A stretch of DNA of 44,810 bases, from the NCBI RefSeq assembly GCF_001751255.1, contig NZ_LJGW01000520.1, forward strand, positions 1-44,810, in the 5' to 3' direction. This document shows positions 26,646-34,624 of this stretch, in pieces. This DNA comes from Streptomyces nanshensis (GTDB lineage Bacteria; Actinomycetota; Actinomycetes; Streptomycetales; Streptomycetaceae). Below the pieces are notes generated by a model, which had not been told where the DNA came from, searched no databases, and saw only the letters and a list, made by a program, of their open reading frames with translations. The position numbers were made by a program, and so were the translations under genes. The number at the start of each line of letters is the position of its first letter. The stretch's first letter is position 1.

Positions 26646-29126
26646 TCAGGTCCCGGGCCACCAGACAAGCAGGGCGCAGGTCATCAGGGCGATGGGGACA
26701 GCGGTGATGAGGAAATACTTCTGGAGTTCGTGAGCCTCCAGGTAGTCATGCAGAACTTCCCATTGCCGGCGTACCACTCTTCCCCCGCCCGATGCTCTCG
26801 GCACCGGTGGTTCATTGGTCAACCGTCGTGCCGTGGCCCTCCCGTGGTGGCTGGAGACAACGGATGCCGGCAGCGTCATGTCATCCGGGCCAGAGGCGTG
26901 CGATGCGGTAGCGGTCGGCTCTGACGGAAGGACAGCCGATGGGAGGGGTGCCTCCCCGTCTTCGTGTGGTGGGGGTTCCCCGGGGCTGTCGGCCGGCTGT
27001 GGCTTGAGTTCACCGGCTACCTGCACCAAGTCGCCTAGCAGTGCTGAATCTTCGCGGAGCTCGACCTCCGCGTTCTCGATGGTGGCGAGCCACACTTCCC
27101 GTTCTGCAGCAGGAAGTTGCTCGGCGACTACGGCGGCGGTCTCCTTCAGCATGCCTGGGTGGGAGGCGATCACACCTGCAGCACTGTCCGCCAGAAGGTC
27201 TTGGGTGGGGGCAGCGCGGGTGAGGATCGTCAGGCAGCGTCGCCGCTGGCTGCCTGTGAGCGCGGGGGAGGTGAGAACCTGCTCAAGGAACTCTTCACCA
27301 CTGGAGGTATTCAACTCGTCGATGAGCGCTGCATTTAGGGCGTCGGGGCCAAGACCGCCGAAGTAACCCTCGTCAAGGGCCGGGTAGAGGTCTCGGAGTA
27401 AGCGCCGCAGCGTCAGGATGGTGTCGGGTGGCAGCGGCGGAGGGACCTCGAACTCGCGGTAGTAGAAAAGCCAGGCGGCGGTAATGACCCCCTTGGCGTC
27501 GTCCTTGTGGGCGGCACCAGCCATGCTCTGCACAGCAACGAGGGCACGTAGCAGATCCGGGTCGACGTCCAGACGCTCGGCGTCGACACCGCGCTGGCAG
27601 TACTTCATCTCATGCTCCAGCAGCACTGCGGTGGCCGCTGGCTTCTCGTCGAGCGCCTGGCGGGAGTGGAGCAGCACGTCGGCGAGTGCGTCCATGTGGA
27701 CGGTTAGGGGATGATCAGGGTAGGGGAGCTCCGACAACCATTCCTGGTCGATCTCGCCGTCTTCCTCCAGGCGCTCGGCCGCCTCGTCAGGGTTCCAGTC
27801 ATCAGGTACGCCAGCCCGGTGGAGAGCGGCTATCTGCCGATTGAAGGCGAGTGCGGCGACCTCCTGTACCTGGGCCCGGGTCAGCTGCCGGTAGAGCGCC
27901 TCGGGGACAAGCTGAATTATCTCCCCTCTGGTCGCGGCAGCGTGCCGGATGCGCAGCCGTTCCCACCACTCACGGGTGGAGCGTGCCAGCAGCAGGAGGC
28001 GCACCGGGCGGCCGGGCGGCCGGTGTGCCGCCAGCGCATTGAGCACCTGTTCGACCTGCTGGGTGCGTGACTCGGCGTAATCGATGATGATCAGTACGGG
28101 CCGGACGAGGTGACAGAAGTCGGCATACGCCTCGGAACGCTGCTCGGGGACGTCGGAGAGGAATCCGGCGCACCAGGGTATGTCCGGGTTCTGCGGGAGG
28201 TGCTCGGCGTCGGGGCGTCGTTCAGAAAGGCGGCGTGCCAGCTCCACGGCCAGCCGGGTCTTTCCGATTCCGCCGGGGCCCTGCACGACAGCGGAGTCCA
28301 CGGTCCGCCCGCTGGCGCACCAATCGAGCAACGTGGTCAACTCGGCGTCGAGACCAGTGAAGTCCACGATCTCCGAGCGAGGTGAGAGCAGGTAGGACGC
28401 TGCGGCCGCGGGCTGCGGCGGACAGTCGAAGAGCCGTGCGAGATCGGCAGCCTCCAGCCGTGGCCGCGCCTGTGAAGCCTGCTCCACCAGGTCGCAGAAT
28501 CCCCGGTCATCCAGCAGCCGCCGCACCGGAAGGGCTTCCAGACGGCCACTGTTCCACCCTGCAGGCTCATCTGTGATCACGCCCAGCAGCAGGTCCTGAC
28601 AGAACACCCCCGCTCCAGACATTCCGCTCCACGGGGAACCGGTTGTTCCGCTGGAGGACTGTGGGGGTTCCCCAGCTACCTGCAAACTGTAGGTGCGAGA
28701 GGCGTTGTCAATGACGTTGATGCGGCCGACCGCCACATGGGGCGCACGGTATTCCCAACGATCATCGGCAGCGACATCAGATCCTCGCCGTACTGCTGCG
28801 CGAGGAAGTCCCACGGCAGTGCATTCGGGGGCCGAAGTAGGCCTGGTGCAGGTGAGTTCGCCCCACCGCACTGGCGCAAACGCCTCTTTCAGATCTTGAG
28901 GCCGGCACCGCAGCAGCGCTGCATCCCCACGGCGCCACGCAAGATCTGCGACCACCTGGGGGCCCTGCACTCCGTCGTTGAGTAATCGGACGAGGCGAGG
29001 CGCATCTCCAAAGCCAACTGCCACTTCCACCAGGTGGTAGGCCGTCAGGATCAGGCCAGGTGCGACCACAGTGCCCGCGCCTACGCGTCCCGCGTACTCC
29101 ACTGAGGCAGCACGATTCCATCCCAT
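26646..29126 (-). CDS. Trypsin-like protease - STAND P-loop NTPase with C-terminal membrane anchor
   Basis: An ATG at 29126, 13 bases after the upstream gene's stop and preceded by AGGGGG, gives 826 aa; a longer frame would overlap that gene. The protease triad is His31 (LTAYHLV), Asp68 (RGDAALL) and Ser170 (GSPWSGMSGAGVF). The NTPase has Walker A GPGGIGKT at 283-290 and Walker B VLIIIDYAE around 344-351. The region after about residue 450 is helical with no clear Sel1 units. A Pro/Ser-rich low-complexity stretch (about 690-770) leads to one hydrophobic helix near the extreme C-terminus (YFLITAVPIALMTCALLVWW, about 804-823). It is paralogous to the 1046-aa protein but tail-anchored, probably facing the cytosol, so protease activity may act at or near the membrane. 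Confidence 0.9.
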   Translation of the reverse strand: MGWNRAASVEYAGRVGAGTVVAPGLILTAYHLVEVAVGFGDAPRLVRLLNDGVQGPQVVADLAWRRGDAALLRCRPQDLKEAFAPVRWGELTCTRPTSAPECTAVGLPRAAVRRGSDVAADDRWEYRAPHVAVGRINVIDNASRTYSLQVAGEPPQSSSGTTGSPWSGMSGAGVFCQDLLLGVITDEPAGWNSGRLEALPVRRLLDDRGFCDLVEQASQARPRLEAADLARLFDCPPQPAAAASYLLSPRSEIVDFTGLDAELTTLLDWCASGRTVDSAVVQGPGGIGKTRLAVELARRLSERRPDAEHLPQNPDIPWCAGFLSDVPEQRSEAYADFCHLVRPVLIIIDYAESRTQQVEQVLNALAAHRPPGRPVRLLLLARSTREWWERLRIRHAAATRGEIIQLVPEALYRQLTRAQVQEVAALAFNRQIAALHRAGVPDDWNPDEAAERLEEDGEIDQEWLSELPYPDHPLTVHMDALADVLLHSRQALDEKPAATAVLLEHEMKYCQRGVDAERLDVDPDLLRALVAVQSMAGAAHKDDAKGVITAAWLFYYREFEVPPPLPPDTILTLRRLLRDLYPALDEGYFGGLGPDALNAALIDELNTSSGEEFLEQVLTSPALTGSQRRRCLTILTRAAPTQDLLADSAAGVIASHPGMLKETAAVVAEQLPAAEREVWLATIENAEVELREDSALLGDLVQVAGELKPQPADSPGEPPPHEDGEAPLPSAVLPSEPTATASHASGPDDMTLPASVVSSHHGRATARRLTNEPPVPRASGGGRVVRRQWEVLHDYLEAHELQKYFLITAVPIALMTCALLVWWPGT

Positions 29127-29139
29127 CCCAGCCCCCTGC

Positions 29140-29448
29140 CTAGGCGAACGGGCGCCCGCCCGGGGTCTCGCCCAAGTGGCCCTGATCACTGATCGGCCTC
29201 AGACTGGCTCCCTCCAACTCCAAACTGACGGTCATGCGGTGCGTCTGTGCAGTGGAGCGCTCTCCGCGCGCTTCACCAGAGACGACGAACGCCTTCATGC
29301 TGCCGCCGGCCGAACTTGTCTTGCGCAGCTCGATTCCCAGGTCCAAGACGACATCCTTCACCCTGAACCGAAGATCCGAGCCTGCACCGTCTCGCTGCGC
29401 GGCCTCCAGGCCCTCCCGTACGGCTTTGATTGCTTCGGACAGCTCCAT
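29140..29448 (-). CDS. Trypco2-like small protein, copy 2
   Basis: An ATG at 29448 gives 102 aa beginning MELSEAIKAVREGLEAAQRD, the usual Trypco2 opening; a TTG three codons earlier is possible. The strands follow as GSDLRFRVKDVVLDLGIELR, MKAFVVSGEARGE and HRMTVSLELEG, matching copy 1 in order and spacing at clearly lower identity. It is the first gene of a four-gene run (Trypco2, protease-STAND, Trypco2, protease-STAND) all on the minus strand. The spacer from here to 29643 (about 195 bases) should hold the promoter. Confidence 0.85.
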   Translation of the reverse strand: MELSEAIKAVREGLEAAQRDGAGSDLRFRVKDVVLDLGIELRKTSSAGGSMKAFVVSGEARGERSTAQTHRMTVSLELEGASLRPISDQGHLGETPGGRPFA

Positions 29449-29643
29449 ACCGTCCAATCCATTACCCCCTCAAGTCATCATCGTGGCAAGACAGTTGGGC
29501 ATGCCTCCGCTCACGATAAGGCTCTGCACTTCGCCAGTTCCGAGAGGTCCGCTGTCCTGGCCTGTTCTCACCTCCTGCGCGCAGACTCTTCACGGCAAGA
29601 GAGTGGTTCACAGGTCATTTGCGGGCGGGAGACGGGCGGGAGA

Positions 29644-29991
29644 TCAGACGGTGGCCCGTTGGGCTGACGCAGTCAAAGCCTGCAACTGTGCGTGCATGCC
29701 GGTGGCGAGATCCACTGTGGGCTGCCATTCGAGGGTCGACTGAGCTCGGCGAGAGTCGGCACGGGTGGTCAGAACATCGCCGTTGCGTGCGGTGGCCGCC
29801 TGAAGCTGGATCTCGCGACCCGTAAGGCTGTTGGCGATGTTGATGACGTCGATCAGTGACGCGTTGGTGCCACCGCCCACGTTCACGATGCTGGTGTCGG
29901 GCGGGGCACCTGCGGCGGCGATGGTGGCTGCCACTGCGTGATCGATGTAGGTGAAGTCCCGGCGTTGGTGACCGTCACCGAAGAGGCGCAA
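29644..29991 (-). pseudogene. C-terminal remnant of an NAD-dependent sugar epimerase/dehydratase
   Basis: The frame reads FGDGHQRRDFTYIDHAVAAT, then NVGGGTNASLIDVI and DSRRAQSTLEWQPTVDL. This is the sugar-substrate half of GalE/WbiI-like extended SDRs (GxGxQxRDFxYVDD...NVGGG...L...EW.P). The Rossmann domain and catalytic YxxxK that should precede it are missing; the sequence beyond 30000 is unrelated. About 115 of some 310 residues remain, so it is inactive. Confidence 0.8.
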
Positions 29992-30089
29992 CGGGTCACC
30001 CCTCAGAGCGGAGTGCAGGGCGGTCGCAGGAGCCGCCGCAGTTGCCTGCTATGTCTCCAAGTCAGAGCACCAGCCGCATGCCCTCTGGT

Positions 30090-30831
30090 TCAGTGGGGGA
30101 TGCCTTCGATGATGTCGCGGGCGTCCTGGCGGAGGAGTTCGGCGCACACTCGGCTGCCGAGTGTGGCGGGGTCGTTGGAGGTCTCGTCCCAGATGTGGGC
30201 GTGGGCGAACTTCGAGCCGTCGCGGGAGAAGACCATGCCGCGCAGGGAGAGTTGGCCGTCCGGTTCGGTGGTGCAGTATCCGGCGATCGGTGAGTTGCAG
30301 TGGCCTCGCAGGCCGTGGAGCATCACACGCTCGGCGGTGGCCTCGGTCTGGGTCTTGGGGTGGTTGAGGCGTTCCAGCAGTGCGGCCACCGGGGCGTCGT
30401 CGCGGCGGCACTCCAGGGCGAGGACGCCGGCGCCGACGGCGGGCAGCATCTCGTGCACGGTGAACTCGGCAACGATGCGGTGGGTCAGGCCGAGGCGTTC
30501 CAGGCCGGCGCGGGGCAGCATCCCGGCGAAGATCAAACCCTGCGACATGGGCTGGTCGCCGGGGACGTCCTTGAGGCAGTGAATCGCCGCGTCGATGTCG
30601 CCGCGCTGCAACTGCTGGTCGATGGCTTTGACGAACGGTCCCTTCCCGCCCAACTGGGCAAGGTCGCCTTGCCCAGTTGTCGGCTTCGGTGACGGTGGGC
30701 ACGGCCTCGACCTTGAGGGACGGCTCCAGCTCGTGCAGCAGGGCGGTGACGTGCTCGGTCTGCGCGAGTGCCATGGGCGAGTTGCGGGTGCCGATGCGAA
30801 GGGTCCGGTCGGCGAAGTCGGTCAGGCTCAC
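30090..30831 (-). pseudogene. hemC: hemC-like hydroxymethylbilane synthase, frameshifted and internally deleted
   Basis: A GTG at 30831 with GGAGAGG upstream opens LRIGTRNSPMALAQTEHV, a typical HemC start. After EADNW the frame is lost: an extra G in the C-run at 30672-30674 shifts it. The following text in the right frame is QGDLAQLGGKGPFVKAIDQQ...AIHCLKDVPGD. A second lesion follows: FAGMLPR joins directly to AGLERLGLTHRI, skipping about 75 residues that normally carry the VRRKAQL and RGNVNTRL substrate-binding segments. The cofactor Cys is still present (GHCNSPIAGY). Neither lesion is compatible with a working porphobilinogen deaminase. A functional hemC is presumably elsewhere. Confidence 0.82.
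30651..30679. repeat. Perfect 13-bp palindrome inside the hemC remnant
   Basis: CAACTGGGCAAGG (30651-30663), TCG, CCTTGCCCAGTTG (30667-30679). The extra base that breaks the hemC frame lies in one arm and is what makes the palindrome perfect. Confidence 0.85.
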
Positions 30832-30889
30832 GGGACGGTGGTCCTCTCCTCGGTGCGGATCTCACGGTCGACGGGCAAGCGGGGGCTTC

Positions 30890-31295
30890 GTGTCGCGGCG
30901 TCGAGGCGGGCGCGATAACCGGATGCAGCAGCTCGTGAGCCTGCACGGGAGGGGCCCAGAGGAGCGCGTCAAGTTCTGTGCGTTGAAGCCGGAAGTCGTA
31001 GCAGTCGTCGTCCAGTTCGGGCCCCGTGAAGAGGAAGACGAACCGGTCACGGTGTCGTGGGCGGGTTGCTTGCAGCCACTCCACAGCCAGTAGATCCGGC
31101 GGGCGGACGGCGAGGGCCAGGCCCAGCTCCTCGCGTACTTCGCGCTCCGCCGCCGCGGCCGGTGATTCGCCCGCTTCGATCAGCCCGCCGGGAAGCTGCC
31201 ACGGCGCGTCGTCCTTGGCGGGGTGCACGATCAGGACGTCGCCGCGATGGTCTGTGATCAGTACCTGGGAGTTGCGGGGTGCCCGTACGCGATCT
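30890..31295 (-). pseudogene. Nudix hydrolase without proper ends
   Basis: A complete Nudix box is visible (GLIEAGE, seven residues, REVREELGL) within RNSQVLITDHRGDVLIVHPA ... ELDALLWAPPVQAHELLHP. The frame has no start codon near the expected N-terminus (the bases before RNSQVL read TGT GTC CCA GGA and continue open). At the other end it runs without a stop into the hemC remnant, the sequence after HELLHPVI being Pro/Arg-rich. The core may be recent, but both ends are lost. It lies immediately upstream of hemC in the same direction. Confidence 0.65.
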
Positions 31296-31339
31296 TCTCC
31301 TGGGACACAGGCACGCTTCGGAGGGCGGCAGCCGGTCAA

Positions 31340-32602
31340 GTGGGCGCCAACATCCCCCAGGTGGGTGAAACTTTGCGGGTGGTTCCTGACTGGAAAGTAA
31401 AGCTGATCACGTGCGCGGTGCTGGCCGCCCTCTGTGCCCTGCTCGTCGCTATGCGCTTCGTATGGCTCCGGTACGTCTGGCCGTTCGTTCGGAGACATGT
31501 CGTCCTGCGAGTGCGTCACGAGTTTCGGCGGTTGACGAGCCGGTTGACCGCTCGCGTGGTTGCCCCGATGCACTCTGTCTTGCCCGGCATCGTGACCGGC
31601 CTGCCGCCGCACAGGGGCCTAGCCGACCTCTGCGTCTCGCGGTGGGCCCGAACCTTCCTGAGGGGCATACCGGTACGGGCATTTTTGCTGGCCGCACTGG
31701 TAATTGCGGTATGGAACGAGGCCGTCATCCGAAGGGAGTGGACTGAGACGAATCCCGCGCCGCAGTCCGCCGATCCTCTCGAAGCTTTGATCGGCGGATG
31801 CGTGGATGCAGCGCAGTGGACCATTTTCATACTCCCCTTGGAACTCCCCGGGACGGCGGTCCGGATCTGGGAGCATCCGACGGAGGTGGTCGGGTTGCTG
31901 CGAACCCCTATCGTCGCGGTGCTCCTGTGCTGGGCAGTCCTCATGTTGCTTCCCGGCTTCCTCGTGCTCGTGGGGCTTCGTCCCCTTCTGCCTCGGACGG
32001 ACCAGCGGCGCATCGAAGCCGAATCCGAGACGCGGAACTGGCCGGTCGTGCTTCTGATGCTGTCCGCGGTTCACTGTGGGCGCACTGTTGCCCAGCTCCA
32101 GGAGCTGGGACCGCTCGACCTGCCGGGGCTGTCTGTGCGCAGGGCGGAGCGGGTGATCCGCCGGGCGTGGAAGACGCGACACGGGAAGGTGCGTCGGTAT
32201 CAGCAGCCGGAGCTGAAGACCCATGCCGCGCGGGTTATCAGTGCGCTGCGCAGGGCGGAGGCCCGGCAGTACGAGGATCCCGAAGAGGCGTTGCGGACCA
32301 TGGCAACCCTGTTGGCCACAGTGGCTCACCGGTACGCGGAGGGGCGCACGCTTCAGCTCTTGGACGAACACCAGATGACGGGGGCTGAGCCTGTCGCGGA
32401 TCGCTCGTGGCTGCGCCTGGCGGTGTCCGGGGTCGTGATCGTCGGTGTGTTGGTGGCGCTCTCACGGGTCGATCTACCTGAGATGGCGACCGGCCCGGCT
32501 GTTGCGCTGATCATCACGGCTGTGTTCGCGGGGGTCTATCGCGGGCGCCTCCCCGGCTATCACGACCTCATCGACATCTTCCGCGGCGCCGACCGGCGGT
32601 GA
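31340..32602 (+). CDS. Hypothetical membrane protein
   Basis: The 420-aa length assumes a GTG at 31340; GTGs at 31361 and 31379 are also in frame and none has a strong ribosome site. Membrane segments are visible at KLITCAVLAALCALLVAM, IPVRAFLLAALVIAVW, TPIVAVLLCWAVLMLLPGFLVLVG, and near the C-terminus in LRLAVSGVVIVGVLVAL and VALIITAVFAGVY. Between the third and fourth is a basic soluble stretch (RRAERVIRRAWKTRHGKVRR) followed by helices. No family is recognised. The annotated 5' region overlaps the end of the Nudix remnant on the other strand, so the start is unsure. Confidence 0.65.
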   Translation: MGANIPQVGETLRVVPDWKVKLITCAVLAALCALLVAMRFVWLRYVWPFVRRHVVLRVRHEFRRLTSRLTARVVAPMHSVLPGIVTGLPPHRGLADLCVSRWARTFLRGIPVRAFLLAALVIAVWNEAVIRREWTETNPAPQSADPLEALIGGCVDAAQWTIFILPLELPGTAVRIWEHPTEVVGLLRTPIVAVLLCWAVLMLLPGFLVLVGLRPLLPRTDQRRIEAESETRNWPVVLLMLSAVHCGRTVAQLQELGPLDLPGLSVRRAERVIRRAWKTRHGKVRRYQQPELKTHAARVISALRRAEARQYEDPEEALRTMATLLATVAHRYAEGRTLQLLDEHQMTGAEPVADRSWLRLAVSGVVIVGVLVALSRVDLPEMATGPAVALIITAVFAGVYRGRLPGYHDLIDIFRGADRR

Positions 32603-32976
32603 GGGCGAGCATCGCAGGCGTTTACCCACCGAGTTTTCCGTGCGGGAGGAAATCCCCGCTCTACCGCTCCGCCATCAAGTACGGCCCAGTGGTCGTGCGG
32701 GGTCGTGGGTCAAGGAGCTGGGGCGGCCGGGGTGCCGGCGGGCAGGTCGATGAACTTCGGATACGAGAATCGAACTCGTGAGGGGTTGCCCCCAACACGC
32801 TTTCCAAATGTTCGTCTCGGCGTTCGGGGGTGGGCGGGGGCGTTCTGACCTGCGGTCGGGCTTGCGTCGGTGCGGTGCCTGAACGGCGCTGCACGGGGGT
32901 GAATGCAACCAGAACTGCAACCGCGAATGTCATGCGAGTACCGGCGCGGAGCGCTCCGGACGGTCTGAGAGTCCGG
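32603..32976. other. Gap containing the tRNA-Ser scar, no gene
   Basis: About 370 bases with no supported gene; frames here are short or read through the tRNA fragment. The right part directly abuts the stop of the nucleosidase gene. Confidence 0.5.
32759..32807 (-). other. 3' half of tRNA-Ser(GGA): attachment-site scar
   Basis: On the minus strand the text is TTGGAAAGCGTG, a long variable arm GTTGGGGGCAACCCCTC, T arm ACGAG-TTCGATT-CTCGT and ATCC, after which the expected acceptor end (TCCGCCA) is replaced. The anticodon GGA, the class II variable arm and the T arm match actinobacterial tRNA-Ser(GGA). Nothing resembling the D arm or 5' acceptor lies before it. It is a partial tRNA, not a functional gene, and a second likely integration border. 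As with the tRNA-Arg scar, the missing 5' half implies an element to its right. Confidence 0.78.
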
Positions 32977-34470
32977 TCAGAACCGTTGCTGATCGTGAGG
33001 ATTCCGGAAGCAGTGCATGAGCCTCAGCGTGAGTTCCTCGGCGATGTTCGGCACCGCACCTTCGATGGTTGTGGCGTCCCAAGTCTCGTCGGGCAGGAGC
33101 TGCACCGGACCACCCCGTCCGCCGCGTGCCAGCGGGAAGCTGTTGGAGGTCTTGGCAGAGTCCAAGCTCATCACGGTCAGGATCTCGGCGGGGTCGATGG
33201 CCAGCGCGGGAGCGAAGCGGGTTTGCGGGACGTCGTGGAGACGTAGCAGCAGCCAAAGCAAGTCAGCGATGCGTGCCTGGGCGAACTCTGGATCGAGAAC
33301 CGGCATGAACATGTGACTGGAACGGGGTAGCGACTCCCAACAGCTCCGTTGGCCGGACCGCTTAATCGCCAGACCGATACTGCGACCTTGCCGCGCGTCG
33401 CGGACGTACGCAGCAGTGAAGTCGTCACCGATCACGCTCGATACTTCTTCGGTGGCTGTGAAGAACGACGCTGACCGCCCCAGGGACACGAGGTCCTCCT
33501 TGAGCTGATTCATCTGGCGCATGGACAGCCGGGGGCTTTCCTCCGGCAGCAGATGAAGCTCAATCGTCGCACTTTCGCTTGACCACGGGGGTAGCAGCTC
33601 CCTGCGCCAAGCAACTGGCAACGGCTCGTTGAGCTGCTGACCGGCGACAGCACTGGCCATGACAGAGGTGCCGACGGTCTCGGGGCGTGCGGACGGTTGC
33701 TCAGTCTTCACTGTTCCGGGGAAGGTCAGCGATTTGATGACGGCGATGGTGAGGGCTGCGGCGTTGTCAGCGGCAAGCAGCTGGAAGCCGCCGGTGTCTG
33801 TCTGCTGCTTACTGCCGTCAGCTCGGTCGCTGATGCCACGGATGACCAAGGCCGAAACCTGCTCAGCCATGGAAGCGGCGCCTGAGAAGCCTGCTCCTTC
33901 CGTTTCGATGGCGGCAACACCATTGTAGTGCTCGTCCAGAAGGTCCTGCAGCGTGGACGCCTGGGCGTTCACAACCACCTCGCCGGCCGCGATCGGTTTG
34001 AAGTGGACTTCGGGGATCTCACGGCCTGTGGGAAATAGAGACTCCGCCCACTGCGGATCCAGCACGGCGAAACGGGCTGTCTGCTCAAGCCGGTGTGATG
34101 CTGACCAAGTCACGGGCCGGGTCTTGAATGTCTGTTCCTGCTTTCCCCCGTGGTAGGAGAAAACTTGCGTGGCAACGACGACGTCGCCGAGAGCTACGTC
34201 GCGTTTCATGCCTCCAGCAATGCCCGTGAAGAAGACAGCGTCCGGGCCGATCATTTGGATGGCGCGCTCAGTAAGGACGGCTGCGCCCTGGTTCCCTTGA
34301 CCGACCTGAGCGAGGTACACCTCCCAGTTGGTTCCCGGGATTCGGCCGACCTCGAAAATTGTCCCTGCCGCGTGGTCGACCCGTTGTGGGTCCGCGACCA
34401 GCGCCCGTACCGCTCGATACTCCAGTGGTAGCGCGGCGAAGATGATGATCTTTCCGCTGGACGGACGCAT
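32977..34470 (-). CDS. PNP/MTAN-family nucleosidase with a C-terminal unknown domain
   Basis: A 497-aa protein; ATG preceded by GAGGTG. Residues 1-250 have the nucleoside phosphorylase/nucleosidase fold: IIIFAALPLEYRAV (general-acid-like Glu17), FFTGIAGGM (82-88), AAIETEGAGFSGAA (Glu189/Glu191, ribose-binding) and RGISDRADG (Asp215, catalytic Asp of MTAN-type enzymes). Residues 265-497 form a second domain with strands and helices that I do not recognise (SATIELHLLPEE... ARIADLLWLLLRLHD...). Stand-alone metabolic MTANs are about 230 aa, so the doubling in length and the accessory position argue for a conflict-system role; related PNP-fold effectors are known to deplete nucleotides such as ATP during phage infection. 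It is divergent from a TM protein, which may be its partner. Confidence 0.85.
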   Translation of the reverse strand: MRPSSGKIIIFAALPLEYRAVRALVADPQRVDHAAGTIFEVGRIPGTNWEVYLAQVGQGNQGAAVLTERAIQMIGPDAVFFTGIAGGMKRDVALGDVVVATQVFSYHGGKQEQTFKTRPVTWSASHRLEQTARFAVLDPQWAESLFPTGREIPEVHFKPIAAGEVVVNAQASTLQDLLDEHYNGVAAIETEGAGFSGAASMAEQVSALVIRGISDRADGSKQQTDTGGFQLLAADNAAALTIAVIKSLTFPGTVKTEQPSARPETVGTSVMASAVAGQQLNEPLPVAWRRELLPPWSSESATIELHLLPEESPRLSMRQMNQLKEDLVSLGRSASFFTATEEVSSVIGDDFTAAYVRDARQGRSIGLAIKRSGQRSCWESLPRSSHMFMPVLDPEFAQARIADLLWLLLRLHDVPQTRFAPALAIDPAEILTVMSLDSAKTSNSFPLARGGRGGPVQLLPDETWDATTIEGAVPNIAEELTLRLMHCFRNPHDQQRF

Positions 34471-34624
34471 GTAGCACCTCGCGAAAACCGGCTTGTCTAC
34501 CCGAGCGACCGTGATGCGCAGGGGCGTGAGTCACAGGCTAGCCCTGGGGTCGGACAACGCGGTTCAGCTGCATGGTAGTTGAGTGCACCCCCCGCTCCAG
34601 AACGATCTTTCGAAGGGGAATTTC

